Shown piece after piece: positions 20,313-29,715 of a stretch of DNA of 64,000 bases. Below the pieces are notes generated by a model. It was given only the letters and a program-made list of their open reading frames with translations. It searched no databases and was not told the origin of the DNA. Positions within the stretch are counted from its first letter, which is position 1. Each line of letters begins with the position of its first letter. The stretch covers positions 124,001 to 188,000 of the forward strand of contig NZ_WGLM01000006.1 of assembly GCF_016125575.1 (NCBI RefSeq), written 5' to 3'. The translations under genes and the position numbers were made by a program. The stretch comes from Limimaricola sp. (GTDB lineage: Bacteria > Pseudomonadota > Alphaproteobacteria > Rhodobacterales > Rhodobacteraceae).

Positions 20313-21209
20313 ATGGACAAGACCCTCACTTCACTCGACTGGTCGCTCGTGCAGGCCTTCCTCGCGGTGGCCAAAACCGGCAGCTTGTCGGCCGCCGCGC
20401 GGCAACTGGGCATCAGTCAACCGACGTTGGGCCGGCAGGTGCGCACGATGGAAGCGCAATTGCAGGCCGATCTCTTTCATCGCCAGCCCCGGGGCCTCGA
20501 CCTGACCGAAACCGGTGCGGCCCTGGTGGCCCCCGCGCGTGCCATGCGCGAGGCGGCGGGGCAGATCGCACTGAACGCTGCGGGGCGCGCCTCACGGTTG
20601 GAAGGCACCGTACGGATCACTGCCAGCATCGCGATGAGCGTTTATCACCTGCCCCGGATCGTCGCCGCGATCCGGCTGGCCGAACCGCGCATCGCCATCG
20701 AGATCGAGCCGTCGGACGATACGCGCAATCTGCTCTGGCGCGAGGCCGACATTGCCATCCGGATGTATCGTCCCACGCAGCTAGACCTTGTGACGCGGCA
20801 GGTGGGCGAGGTGACGCTGGCCGCGTTCGCGGCCCAAAGCTATCTTGCCCGGCGCGGCCGTCCGACGACCCCTGCCGACCTGATGCAGCATGACGTGGTC
20901 GGCTTTGACCGGCAGGGAGGCATCGTGGAGGGATTCCGCGCCGGCCGCCTGGACGTGGACCGCGAATGGTTCAAGACCCGCTGCGATGACACGACTGTCT
21001 ACTGGGAACTGGTGCGCGCAGGCTGTGGCATCGGCTTCGCACATGCAAGCGTGGGCCGGGCTGACCCCACCGTCGAGGAACTGGATATCGGCCTTGCGGT
21101 ACCCACCTTGCCGGTTTGGCTGACCGCGCACCAGATTATGCGGCAAACCCCGCGCATCCGCCGCGTCTGGGACCTGCTGGTCAATGGCCTGCGCGAGATC
21201 GTGGACTAG
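20313..21209 (+). CDS. LysR-family transcriptional regulator
   Basis: This 298-residue LysR protein has the N-terminal winged helix-turn-helix VQAFLAVAKTGSLSAAARQLGISQPTLGRQVRTMEAQL, then FHRQPRGLDLTETG, and a substrate-binding-like effector domain to the end. Its divergent neighbour is the NAD(P)-binding protein gene, which makes that gene the most likely target. Its stop overlaps the end of the convergent glutathione transferase gene by four bases. Confidence 0.92.
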   Translation: MDKTLTSLDWSLVQAFLAVAKTGSLSAAARQLGISQPTLGRQVRTMEAQLQADLFHRQPRGLDLTETGAALVAPARAMREAAGQIALNAAGRASRLEGTVRITASIAMSVYHLPRIVAAIRLAEPRIAIEIEPSDDTRNLLWREADIAIRMYRPTQLDLVTRQVGEVTLAAFAAQSYLARRGRPTTPADLMQHDVVGFDRQGGIVEGFRAGRLDVDREWFKTRCDDTTVYWELVRAGCGIGFAHASVGRADPTVEELDIGLAVPTLPVWLTAHQIMRQTPRIRRVWDLLVNGLREIVD

Positions 21210-21871
21210 ATGCCCGCGAAAGGATCGCGCCACGCGTCGATCCTGTCCAGTTGCGCCGCCCAGCGGCGTACGTTCGGCGCATCATCCAGCGGCAGGCCCG
21301 CCGCGGACGCAAAGGGCAGTGCAGTGGCAGCACGGAAATCGGCGTAGCTCAGCCTGTCGCCCAGCAACCATTCGCGCCCTCCCAGATGCGCATCGAGGAT
21401 CGGCAGCAACGCGGCCCAATCCGCCAGCCCCTGCGCGATTTCGGCCTCGGGCAGGCGGTCTTGGGTGAATTGCGGCATCACGACCCTGCTGAAATAGACC
21501 GGGTCGGCCGCGCGGTTGAGGTGATGGGTGGCCCAGCTGATCCAACGGACCATGTCGGGCTGGGATGCATCGGTGCGCCAGAAGTCGGACCCTGTCAGCG
21601 CAGAAAGGCGGCAGACGATCGCGTCTGCCTCCCACAGCGGCGGCTGCCCTTCTTCGACCAATACCGGGTAGCGCCCCATCGGGTTCAGGCTGGGAAAGGC
21701 CGCCTTTTCCTCGGCGCTCATCGTGTAGCCCAGAACATAGGTCACCGGCGCGTTCAGGTGTCGGGCTGCCGCAACGCAGACCCGCGGATTGAGGTTGGGC
21801 GAGTAGTAAAGTTTTATTGGCGCCTCCCCGGCTGTTTGAGGCAGGTTATGCCTCTGTGACGCACCCGCCAA
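21206..21871 (-). CDS. Glutathione S-transferase-like protein
   Basis: This glutathione S-transferase-fold protein has an N-terminal thioredoxin-like domain ([20 protein letters not shown], then [25 protein letters not shown]) and a helical C-terminal domain with [21 protein letters not shown], the conserved N-capping box region. The substrate is unknown. The annotated frame starts at a TTG giving 17 extra residues. Relatives would be expected to begin at MKLYYSPN, which here corresponds to an ATA codon (21818-21820) with GGGGAGG just upstream, so the true start is uncertain. Confidence 0.82.
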   Translation of the reverse strand: MAGASQRHNLPQTAGEAPIKLYYSPNLNPRVCVAAARHLNAPVTYVLGYTMSAEEKAAFPSLNPMGRYPVLVEEGQPPLWEADAIVCRLSALTGSDFWRTDASQPDMVRWISWATHHLNRAADPVYFSRVVMPQFTQDRLPEAEIAQGLADWAALLPILDAHLGGREWLLGDRLSYADFRAATALPFASAAGLPLDDAPNVRRWAAQLDRIDAWRDPFAGI

Positions 21872-21959
21872 GCCGCGCTTTCTTGACCCCGACGGGCCAA
21901 CCGGCTACCTCGCATCAACCTCATCTCAGCCCCACCCCATTCAGCCAAGGACCCCGCCC

Positions 21960-23066
21960 ATGACCAACCCCTCGCTCCTGATCCTCGCCGGCGACGGCAT
22001 CGGCCCCGAAGTCATGGACGAGGTGAAGAAGATCATCGGCTGGATGGGCGCGAAACGCGGCGTCCAGTTCGACGTGTCCGAGGACCTTGTCGGCGGCTGC
22101 GCCTACGACGTGCACGGCACGCCGCTGGCCGACGCCACGATGGCCAAGGCACAGGAAGTGGACGCGGTGCTGCTGGGCGCCGTCGGCGGCCCGAAATACG
22201 ACGCCCTCGATTTCAGCGTGAAGCCCGAGCGTGGCCTGCTGCGCCTGCGCAAGGAGATGGATCTTTACGCCAACCTGCGCCCCGCCCAGTGCTTTGACGC
22301 GCTCGCCGATTTCTCGTCGCTGAAAAAGGACGTGGTCGCCGGCCTCGACATCATGATCGTGCGCGAGCTGACCTCGGGCGTCTATTTCGGCGAACCGCGC
22401 GGGATCATCACCGAGGGCAACGAACGGGTGGGGATCAATACCCAGCGCTATACCGAAAGCGAGATTGCCCGCGTCGCCCGCTCGGCCTTCGAGCTGGCCC
22501 GCAAGCGCGGCAACAAGGTCTGCTCGATGGAGAAGGCCAATGTGATGGAATCGGGCGTGCTGTGGCGGCAGGTCGTGCAGGAGGTGCATGACAAGGAATA
22601 TGCCGATGTCGAGCTCAGCCACATGTATGCTGACGCCGGCGCGATGCAGCTAACCCGCTGGCCCAAGCAGTTCGACGTGATCGTGACAGACAACCTCTTC
22701 GGCGACCTGCTGTCGGACCTCGCCGCGATGCTGACCGGCAGCCTGGGCATGTTGCCCTCTGCGAGCCTCGGCGCGCCGATGGCCAATGGCCGGCCCAAGG
22801 CGCTTTATGAGCCCGTCCACGGCTCGGCCCCCGATATCGCCGGTCAGGGCAAGGCGAACCCGATCGCCTGCATCCTGTCGTTCGCCATGGCCCTGCGCTA
22901 CAGCTTCGACATGGGCGACGAGGCCACGCGGGTGGAGCAGGCGGTGGAAAAGGTGCTGGCCGACGGCCTGCGCACCGCCGACCTGATGGGCCCCGAAGGC
23001 GGCACGCCCGTCTCGACCTCGGCGATGGGCGACGCCGTCGTCGCCGCGCTGGACGCGAGCCTGTAG
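21960..23066 (+). CDS. leuB: 3-isopropylmalate dehydrogenase
   Basis: This enzyme oxidatively decarboxylates 3-isopropylmalate with NAD+ to give the leucine precursor 2-oxoisocaproate. The 368 residues show [18 protein letters not shown], the substrate loop [25 protein letters not shown], the metal-binding aspartates around [15 protein letters not shown] and [29 protein letters not shown], and the NAD-binding [33 protein letters not shown] precedes the ATG. It is separate from leuCD in this genome segment and ends before a strong bidirectional hairpin. Confidence 0.98.
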   Translation: MTNPSLLILAGDGIGPEVMDEVKKIIGWMGAKRGVQFDVSEDLVGGCAYDVHGTPLADATMAKAQEVDAVLLGAVGGPKYDALDFSVKPERGLLRLRKEMDLYANLRPAQCFDALADFSSLKKDVVAGLDIMIVRELTSGVYFGEPRGIITEGNERVGINTQRYTESEIARVARSAFELARKRGNKVCSMEKANVMESGVLWRQVVQEVHDKEYADVELSHMYADAGAMQLTRWPKQFDVIVTDNLFGDLLSDLAAMLTGSLGMLPSASLGAPMANGRPKALYEPVHGSAPDIAGQGKANPIACILSFAMALRYSFDMGDEATRVEQAVEKVLADGLRTADLMGPEGGTPVSTSAMGDAVVAALDASL

Positions 23067-23079
23067 TCATTCGCGCAAA

Positions 23080-23110
23080 GGGCCGCGCCCCCTCGGGGCA
23101 GGCGCGGCCC
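23080..23110. terminator. Bidirectional terminator-like hairpin
   Basis: A perfect ten-base GC stem (23080-23089 with 23101-23110) lies between the convergent ends of leuB and the FrhB-like gene. No long T-run is present, but the position and symmetry suggest termination in both directions. Confidence 0.65.
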
Positions 23111-23131
23111 GGCGTTGCCATAGGACGGGAC

Positions 23132-24382
23132 CTAATCCTCGGCCCGCTTCTGCGGCAAAGGCGCCTCGCCCTCTTCCGGCGTCAGCCCGTAGGGCGCGAC
23201 CAGTCGCCAGACATGGGCCGGCACCATCGTCTTCAGCCGCCGGGGCGCGGCATGGCGCAGGAACAGCACCGTCTCGACCGCCTTCATCTCGACCCGGGTG
23301 CGCGCAAACTCCAGCCCCCGCGGCCCGGTGCGCGGCATCAGCCACGCCATGATCCCGCGCATGAAATCGGGCATCCGCCGAAGCGGCAGCCCGCCCGCCG
23401 CCCGCGCCGTGTTGGCCAGAAACCCCTTCACCGGCCCGGCCCGCTTGCCCTTGGACCGGAGCGGCGACAGACGCACGTCACCACCCAACAAGTCCAGCAA
23501 TTCCTGCCCGCGCGCATTGCGCACGATCACCCACTGCTGCCCCTCGCCCGCCATATAGCCGACGGTGATGTCGGCCAGCGTGTTGGTGTAGTCGACGCAG
23601 GTGCGGCAGGTCAGCGGAAAGAAATCCGGCGGCAGATCCGCCAGCGGCAGCTTCAGGAACGGAATCGCCCGGCGGCTGCCATCGTCAAACCGCAACTCGA
23701 CGTGATAGTCGGCGCGAAACTCCAGATAGCTGATCGTCTCGGGCCGGTCCGAGAGGCGCGCAAGGAAGTCGTGGAAATTCTCGGTCGTGGTGTTGTCCGA
23801 ACAGGGCGTGCCGATGACATAGATCCGTTCGAACCCCAGATCCGCCTCGATCTTGCGTAGGGCGTGGATCTGGCAGGGGATGCCGATCACGGCGATGCGC
23901 CGGTATCCCGCCACGCGCGCGGGTTCCAGCAGGGCAAGCACCGGCGCAAAGCCCATCCGCATGCCGCGCGCCTGCGCCATCCCCTCGGGCTTGGTCACAA
24001 TAATCGGCTGGCCCTTCCAGCGGTCAGCCGGGTCGGGCCCGACCGTCAGCACCGCATCGACCAGCCCCGCCGCCAGCAGCCGCGCGCCGATGCCGGTAGT
24101 GATGCCCGTCCATTGCGCGCCGGGCGCGGGGGCTGCCATTTCGGCCCGGTGCATCGCCAGGTAATGGCCAAAGAACCGCTCCTCGCCGATGGCGGGGTCG
24201 CGCGCCCGGCCATGCAGGCGCGCCTCCTCGGTCGCATAGTCGGGCTGCAAGAATTGGCATGCCTTGCCGCAGTCATGCGCATTGGTCATCCGCGACAGCC
24301 CGCAATCGGTGCACAGGTGGCGGGGTTCGGCAGGCCGCAGAACGGGCGCGACAAATGGGCGGGGCAGTGGTGTGTCGTCCAT
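23132..24382 (-). CDS. FrhB/BciB-family iron-sulfur flavoprotein
   Basis: This 416-residue protein has the layout of the coenzyme F420 hydrogenase/dehydrogenase beta-subunit family, which also includes BciB, the ferredoxin-dependent 8-vinyl reductase of bacteriochlorophyll synthesis. Visible parts are the N-terminal cysteines LCTDCGLSRM and DCGKACQFL, the mid-domain IAVIGIPCQIHALRKIE and IGTPCSDNTTTENFHDFL, and FFPLTCRTCVDYTNTLADITVGYM. It is probably a cytosolic electron-transfer enzyme. No photosynthesis genes are visible in this window, so the vinyl-reductase role is only one option. ATG 24382 follows AAGGACATACCCCAC. It is divergent from the EamA gene. Confidence 0.8.
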   Translation of the reverse strand: MDDTPLPRPFVAPVLRPAEPRHLCTDCGLSRMTNAHDCGKACQFLQPDYATEEARLHGRARDPAIGEERFFGHYLAMHRAEMAAPAPGAQWTGITTGIGARLLAAGLVDAVLTVGPDPADRWKGQPIIVTKPEGMAQARGMRMGFAPVLALLEPARVAGYRRIAVIGIPCQIHALRKIEADLGFERIYVIGTPCSDNTTTENFHDFLARLSDRPETISYLEFRADYHVELRFDDGSRRAIPFLKLPLADLPPDFFPLTCRTCVDYTNTLADITVGYMAGEGQQWVIVRNARGQELLDLLGGDVRLSPLRSKGKRAGPVKGFLANTARAAGGLPLRRMPDFMRGIMAWLMPRTGPRGLEFARTRVEMKAVETVLFLRHAAPRRLKTMVPAHVWRLVAPYGLTPEEGEAPLPQKRAED

Positions 24383-24485
24383 GTGGGGTATGTCCTTGCG
24401 GCGGGTCAGGGCTGCACCACTGTGCATTGACCATTGCCGCCTCCCGTCGCACAACCCCCCTATCCTGAAAAGAAGGGCCAGACGC

Positions 24486-25457
24486 ATGGGACCCAACGCA
24501 AAAGGGGCGCTGTTGTCGCTGACGGCCTTTGGCATTTACGCGACCCACGACGTTGTCATCAAGACGCTCGGCGCAATTTACGCCCCGCCGCAGATCATCT
24601 TCTTCAGCGTGATCCTCAGCTTTCCGCTGGCGATCTTTGCGATCATGCGCGATTCCGAGCCGGGCACCCTGATTCCCGTCCACCCGCGCTGGATGGCGGC
24701 GCGCACAGTCTCGGTCGTGCTGAACGCGCTGGCGGGGTTTTATGCCTTCAGCGTGCTGCCGCTGGCGCAGACCTATACCATCCTCTTCGCGATGCCGTTG
24801 CTGATCACCCTTCTGGCCATCCCGATGCTGGGCGAGAAGGTGCGCCTGCGCCGGGGCCTTGCAGTGCTGGCGGGGCTGATCGGCGTGCTGGTGGTGCTGC
24901 GGCCGGGCAGCGCACATCTGGGCCTCGGCCACCTCGCTGCGCTGGGGGCGGCGACCTGCGGCGCCTTCTCGTCTGTCGTGGTGCGCAAGATCGGACCGGA
25001 CGAACGGCCGGTCACCATCATGATTTACCCGATGATCGCCAACTTCGTGGTGATGGGCTGCGCCCTGCCCTTCGTCTATCACCCGATGCCGATCGAACAT
25101 ATCGGCATGGCCGGTATCATCGCCGCGTTTTCGTGGACAGCCGGGCTGATCATGATCGCCGCCTACCGCCATGGCGAGGCGGTGATCGTGGCACCCATGC
25201 AGTATTCGCAAATCCTCTGGGCCACGGTCTATGGCGCACTGCTGTTCAACGAAGGCGTGGACCGGGCGACGGCGCTTGGCGCGGCCATCATCATTGCCAG
25301 CGGCCTTTATATCGTGCTGCGCGAAGGGCGTTCGGACGCCTCGGCCAACCGCCCGGTTCTGGAGGCCCGGGTGCGCGCCGGGACCGGCACCAGCGCCATC
25401 GTCAGCCTGTGGCAAAGGATGAGCGAACGTCGCGCCCGGACCCACGCTCAGGACTGA
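24486..25457 (+). CDS. EamA-family (DMT) permease
   Basis: This 323-residue inner-membrane transporter has ten predicted helices in two EamA repeats. Examples are ALLSLTAFGIYATHDVVIK, IIFFSVILSFPLAIFAI, VLNALAGFYAFSVLPLAQTYTILFAMPLLITLLAIPML, AVLAGLIGVLVVL and, in the second half, IVAPMQYSQILWATVYGALLF and ALGAAIIIASGLYIVL. Such proteins export metabolites, but the substrate cannot be predicted. The ATG at 24486 follows AAGGGCC. The C-terminal 40 residues are a hydrophilic cytosolic tail. Confidence 0.9.
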   Translation: MGPNAKGALLSLTAFGIYATHDVVIKTLGAIYAPPQIIFFSVILSFPLAIFAIMRDSEPGTLIPVHPRWMAARTVSVVLNALAGFYAFSVLPLAQTYTILFAMPLLITLLAIPMLGEKVRLRRGLAVLAGLIGVLVVLRPGSAHLGLGHLAALGAATCGAFSSVVVRKIGPDERPVTIMIYPMIANFVVMGCALPFVYHPMPIEHIGMAGIIAAFSWTAGLIMIAAYRHGEAVIVAPMQYSQILWATVYGALLFNEGVDRATALGAAIIIASGLYIVLREGRSDASANRPVLEARVRAGTGTSAIVSLWQRMSERRARTHAQD

Positions 25458-25518
25458 CAAACGCCGCCGACAAACGCCCTTGTCAAAGGCCCGATTACGG
25501 TTTACCCCGCGCCCCAGT

Positions 25519-25595
25519 CGGAGTGTAGCGCAGCCTGGTAGCGCACCTGCTTCGGGAGCAGGGGGTCGGAGGTTCGAATCCTCTCACTCCGACCA
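25519..25595 (+). tRNA. tRNA-Pro (anticodon CGG)
   Basis: A full cloverleaf of 77 bases can be drawn. The acceptor stem CGGAGTG pairs with CACTCCG, the D stem GCGC pairs with GCGC, the anticodon stem CCTGC pairs with GCAGG around the loop TTCGGGA (anticodon CGG), the T arm carries TTCGAAT, and CCA is encoded. The last 23 bases are repeated exactly at 41,220, marking the tRNA gene as the integration site of the neighbouring island. Integration leaves this tRNA gene intact. Confidence 0.96.
25573..25595 (+). repeat. attL: 23-bp tRNA-Pro direct repeat, left copy
   Basis: These are the last 23 bases of tRNA-Pro, starting at TTCGAATCC in the T loop and ending in CCA. They are identical to 41,220-41,242 and form the left boundary of the island. 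Confidence 0.93.
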
Positions 25596-25644
25596 ATAAC
25601 TTCCCGAACAAAATTAAGTACTTAAGGAAGCGATTGGTGTAGAC

Positions 25645-25681
25645 GGTATGGTAGAAACGCTGTTCTTTGTATGGTACGAAA
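25645..25681 (+). promoter_or_regulatory. Candidate integrase arm-type sites, left end
   Basis: GGTATGGTAGAAA (25645-25657) and TGTATGGTACGAAA (25668-25681) repeat a motif that also occurs twice just inside the right boundary. Such repeated short motifs near both att ends are typical of tyrosine-recombinase arm sites. The remaining bases from 25596 to 25810 hold no recognisable gene. Confidence 0.55.
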
Positions 25682-25810
25682 AGCCGCTTTAATGTCCCTG
25701 CAACACAGTTTCTTGGCAATCGCGTCTCTGGTGATAGGATGATTTTGCATGGTCCACGGGTTGTGCACTGCCCGATGCATGAACGTGCGCCGCTTTCGGT
25801 TGCGGACTCT

Positions 25811-28800
25811 TCAAACCCCGTCCAGTAACCGCGCCACAAGCGCATCGATCCGCCCCGATATCCCCGCCTCTGTCAGGCTGTCCCGGACTTGACGCCTCGC
25901 GCTGCCAAAGTGCTGGTCTGCTAGGCCCGCAAGTGCGGTGACGTGGGTTTCAGCCTCTGCCCCGGCGTCTGAGATTGCGCGGTGCAGGTCGTTGCCCGCT
26001 GCAAACCGTGCGATGGGCAGGTTGAAGGCCACCTTGTCAAAGTGTCGTGCCCCAAACAGCCCCATAGACTGCCATTGTTCGGCCCGTGCCCTGACTGTTT
26101 CACTGTTCAGGATAGCAGTCAGGTAGTGGGCTTCGTCTTCTGTGTCGAAAGCGCCCCAATACAGGATGTGTTCAATGACACACTCTTCGCGGACGATACA
26201 ACAAGCCGGGTTTGTGCCTGATGCTGCATAAACCACGCGGATACCGGACTGGGGAAACTGGGAAGACAGTTGCGCGGAATAGTCCAGTTGTTCAACAAAG
26301 GTCCGCTTCTTGGTGCCGTGTTCATCAAACTTGGCTTCTGCCTGTCGCATCCACTCGGCAAGATATCGGTGCCCCCTGACCCTTGCGGCGTCCGAATCCA
26401 GAATTGTGCCGTTTTCCTCTGGGATCACCGCCTCAAAAGGATTGATCACGGCAAAGGGCACGATGCTTTCGCCCAACAGTGTGGGCCTTAGAAAGCGGGC
26501 CTCAATCGAACCGCTGACAGGTTCAACCTCTTTCCAAGGCTTCTTATCATTCGAGGTTACACGGCCCCGAACATTTGGTAAGGCCGCATTCGCCTGCAAC
26601 CTCCCTTGGGCAATACGTTCGGCAAAGACGAAACGGCGCGGCACAAGGATTGCGCCTTGTCGGAAACGTGTCAGGTAGGGCGATGCCTCTTCCTGTTCGG
26701 CGGGCCATTCCTGTTGTCGGTGCCTGAGTGCTGTTGCGGCTTCTGCAACGCTTGCATCACGGCGCGGCAATCTTCCTTCAAAAACCGTAATTTCTTGCGG
26801 CAACGTCACCCGTCCAGTTGCGACTTGGGCGAACAAAACGCAGCACGGGACGGGAAACAGGGGTTGAACGGCAGACGGGAAACTCCACGCCTGCGTAATC
26901 CGCACTTGGGTTCGTTCGGGCCGGAACGGTGCAAACTCCCCGCCCCGAAACTTGCGGTATGGTTTGCGGGTCAGCGCAGCATTGGGCACGACAAAGGCAA
27001 TCAGCCCGTCCGCTTTCAGATACAGGTGCACGGCGCGGGCGAAAAAGTAGGCGGACAGGTCATAGCCTGACACAGAGGTCAGACCGCCCCAAAGGCCCAT
27101 GTTCGTCATTTCATCCTTGAAGCGGGTTTGTGTCGGCCCGTTCATGCGGCCGTATGCCAGCCACGGCGGGTTGCCTACAACAACGTCAGCCTTCTGGCCT
27201 TCACTAGCCAGCCATATCGGGCGGGACAAGTTCCGCGCGACATATCCCCAGATATGATTGCGCCCTGCGGCGGCAAGAGCTGTCAGCGTCGCAGAGGTAG
27301 ACCGCAGTATCCGGGCAGGTTCACCGGAGATTCCGTTGCGATCAAGCCAAGCCGCAAGCGCGCGCCCGTCTTCGCCACGTTCTGCGATATCCACCATGAA
27401 GGATATGCATTCGTCAAACAGGGCCGGATTGTCAGCAAGGGACGGTGGGAAGATCAGCCGCTCACGCGGCTCTGTGGCAGGGTCCGGACCTGCGGGAACC
27501 TCAATTTCCAGTTCCGCCAGTCCATGAAATTCGCGCCTGTTCCATTGCAAGGCATCGCCAAGATAGACAGGCACAGAAAAGTTCTGCGGGCGTCCCCGGC
27601 TGAATACATCCACCAAGGCCAGCAACCATGTTGCCCGCGCGAAGATCACCGCGACAGGGTGTACGTCTATGCCCATGATGTGTTGGGATGCTAAAGTGAC
27701 AAGGTCTGTCGCGGGCATTCCGTTTGAAGCAGCAACAAGCCTGCGCAAGCTGTGGAACAGGAACGTGCCAGACCCACAAGCCGGATCAATGACACGCTGT
27801 TCTGTCGGGCGCGTCACCGCCTCTGCTACCACCCGCTGCGCTAGCCAATCGGGGGTGTAGTATTCGCCAAGATCGTGCCGCGTTTCGGGGTCTATCAGGC
27901 TTTCATACAGCCCTTTGAGAATGTCCGCTTCCACGTCGCGAAGTCTGAATCTGCTAACGTGGCGGACAAGGCGCATGACAAGTGCCTGACCCGCTGGACG
28001 TGTCAGAACCCAATCAAAAAAATCGCTTTCAACAGCCCCTGATATACCGTTGTCAAAGAACAGCTTCCCGCCAAGGATTTCAGCCGGGTCTCCGTTTGGG
28101 TCTATGTCAAAAAACGCAAGTGTTGCAGCGGCCTTGGCAACGATAGTCAGGTAAGTGTGTTGCAAGAACAGGTCGCTTGAACCGATTTCTGTGCCATAGG
28201 CCTGTGACAGCAGGCGTGACCAGATATCCAATTTTGTGCGGACTTCGCTGCGACTTCGTGCCTGTTCCCAGATATCGGCAAGTTCGCGCATGGCGCGGGC
28301 AAAGTGGACGCTATCGCGGCCCAATTCGGTCTTGATCGTTTCAATGTCGGGGTCCAGCTCATCGCGTAACGCGACCACGCTTTCCAGCCAACGCGGCAAG
28401 GCGCGGGGGTCTGACGCTACCGGGCGAAATGATTGCCCCACCTCCTGCAGGGCTTCATCGCGCAAGACATAGGCCTGAAACTCCGCGCCGTCTGTAGCGA
28501 TACCGACGTAGTCGTTACCGGTGCTATCCAGACGTTCCACAAGGTAGCGCAAAAGTTGGTGTTCCGCGTCGTCGCGTTCGCGCCGAAGATCAGACTTGAT
28601 TTCAAAGACTGTGCGCCCGAGCAAAGCATCTATCCGACCACGGCGCGGGGTCGCGTCAGCGGCAAGTACGTCGCGGCCTGCAATCTGCAACTCAAATACA
28701 ACAGCGCTAGAAGAGTGCCCGAGACCGTCCGTAAGCACCCGGTGCAGTTCGCTGCGCACCATCTCATGCCCCGGCCTTGATGCCAGACTCCGCGAAATCT

Positions 28801-28822
28801 CTTCTAGCTGACCAAGCCTCAC
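25811..28822 (-). CDS. Type IIG restriction enzyme/N6-adenine methyltransferase
   Basis: This is a single-chain restriction-modification protein of 1,003 residues, the usual size for type IIG. The N-terminal part has a PD-(D/E)xK-like nuclease core: aspartate 65 (RGRIDALLG) and E74-x-K76 (FEIKSD). A helical linker leads to YYTPDWLAQRVV, the SAM-binding motif DPACGSGTF (346-354), and the adenine-methylase catalytic motif NPPW (551-554). The C-terminal 400 residues would contain target recognition and end in helical segments. It starts at GTG. No separate specificity gene is adjacent, as expected for a self-contained enzyme. Its recognition sequence cannot be predicted. Confidence 0.87.
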   Translation of the reverse strand: MRLGQLEEISRSLASRPGHEMVRSELHRVLTDGLGHSSSAVVFELQIAGRDVLAADATPRRGRIDALLGRTVFEIKSDLRRERDDAEHQLLRYLVERLDSTGNDYVGIATDGAEFQAYVLRDEALQEVGQSFRPVASDPRALPRWLESVVALRDELDPDIETIKTELGRDSVHFARAMRELADIWEQARSRSEVRTKLDIWSRLLSQAYGTEIGSSDLFLQHTYLTIVAKAAATLAFFDIDPNGDPAEILGGKLFFDNGISGAVESDFFDWVLTRPAGQALVMRLVRHVSRFRLRDVEADILKGLYESLIDPETRHDLGEYYTPDWLAQRVVAEAVTRPTEQRVIDPACGSGTFLFHSLRRLVAASNGMPATDLVTLASQHIMGIDVHPVAVIFARATWLLALVDVFSRGRPQNFSVPVYLGDALQWNRREFHGLAELEIEVPAGPDPATEPRERLIFPPSLADNPALFDECISFMVDIAERGEDGRALAAWLDRNGISGEPARILRSTSATLTALAAAGRNHIWGYVARNLSRPIWLASEGQKADVVVGNPPWLAYGRMNGPTQTRFKDEMTNMGLWGGLTSVSGYDLSAYFFARAVHLYLKADGLIAFVVPNAALTRKPYRKFRGGEFAPFRPERTQVRITQAWSFPSAVQPLFPVPCCVLFAQVATGRVTLPQEITVFEGRLPRRDASVAEAATALRHRQQEWPAEQEEASPYLTRFRQGAILVPRRFVFAERIAQGRLQANAALPNVRGRVTSNDKKPWKEVEPVSGSIEARFLRPTLLGESIVPFAVINPFEAVIPEENGTILDSDAARVRGHRYLAEWMRQAEAKFDEHGTKKRTFVEQLDYSAQLSSQFPQSGIRVVYAASGTNPACCIVREECVIEHILYWGAFDTEDEAHYLTAILNSETVRARAEQWQSMGLFGARHFDKVAFNLPIARFAAGNDLHRAISDAGAEAETHVTALAGLADQHFGSARRQVRDSLTEAGISGRIDALVARLLDGV

Positions 28823-29132
28823 GCTATGTCCCGCCCAACTTTTTGTTTAAGATCAACTGAAACTGCCATTTGTGCAACGCCATCTTCCCGCGCTGCTCGC
28901 GGCAGGCATGGGACCTTTGGACGAAGAGTCTTGTGTTCGTAGAGCAACTACAAGCTTTAGTTGCATTACGCGTTTACAGCCACTGTGAAGGTATGTTGAC
29001 CGGGGGTGTACCCCTAGGTGGGTCCCTGATTGTATTTTATTATCAATATTTTACATGTTAGTGCAGCTAACATTTACACGTTCGACAAGAGAGCTTGGAG
29101 TGGCACAATCAGCATCAAGCCGATGAGGGGCG
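28823..29132. other. A+T-rich non-coding gap
   Basis: No supported gene is seen. A frame of about 63 codons from 28870 has no ribosome site and no plausible protein character. The segment is visibly A+T-rich and probably holds the promoter of the restriction gene on the left and the 3' region of the recombinase on the right. Confidence 0.5.
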
Positions 29133-29702
29133 TTAGTCTGCGTCGTGCAGGTAGCGGTAGACTGACGACCGTGCCACTCCAAGGGCTTTGGCGATAGACG
29201 TAGGATTTTTCCCTTGTGCTCGCAGGGCGACGATTTTTTCTGCGTCTATCGAAGCGGGACGGCCCTTGAACGGGCTTTCTGGGCCTTTGGCGAGTGCGGC
29301 GTCGATCCCTTCCCTTTGACGTTCTGCCCTGATCGTTGCTTCAAACTCACCGAACGCGCCAAGCATCGTGAAAAACAGTTTGCCAGCGGCGGTGTTGGTA
29401 TCAATGGGCTGTTCGAGAACGCGCAGGTGCACTCCCTTGTCTTCAAGGGTCTTGGCGATATCCAGAAGGTCGCGTGTTGAACGAGCCAGACGGTCAAGGC
29501 GCGTACAAACGACAGTGTCACCCTTGCGGACTCCGCGCCCCAGAAGCTCAGCTAGCGCCGCCCTGCCGTCGCGGCTGCGTCCGCTCACTTTCTCTGAATA
29601 CAAGTGTTCAGGGCTAACCCCCGCCATGCGAAGAGCATCTTCTTGGACGTCAAGCGACTGTCCCCGACTGGATACCCGAGCGTAACCGATCAACTCGCCC
29701 AT
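29133..29702 (-). CDS. Serine recombinase (resolvase/invertase)
   Basis: This is a 189-residue small serine recombinase. The catalytic serine is at about residue 11 in IGYARVSSRGQSLDVQ. Other catalytic arginine segments are VCTRLDRLARSTRDLLDI and EFEATIRAERQREGI, followed by the long E helix and a C-terminal helix-turn-helix, KNPTSIAKALGVARSSVYRYL. ATG 29702 is preceded by AAAGGGCAGATC. A longer frame to 29882 overlaps the putative res sites and is unlikely to be translated. It could resolve dimers of the element or invert a segment. Confidence 0.93.
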   Translation of the reverse strand: MGELIGYARVSSRGQSLDVQEDALRMAGVSPEHLYSEKVSGRSRDGRAALAELLGRGVRKGDTVVCTRLDRLARSTRDLLDIAKTLEDKGVHLRVLEQPIDTNTAAGKLFFTMLGAFGEFEATIRAERQREGIDAALAKGPESPFKGRPASIDAEKIVALRAQGKNPTSIAKALGVARSSVYRYLHDAD

Positions 29703-29715
29703 GATCTGCCCTTTC

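Noticed and set aside
28870-29061. Plus-strand frame of 63 codons in the A+T-rich gap
   Set aside because: No ribosome site, no conserved character, and it covers the region expected to hold promoters.
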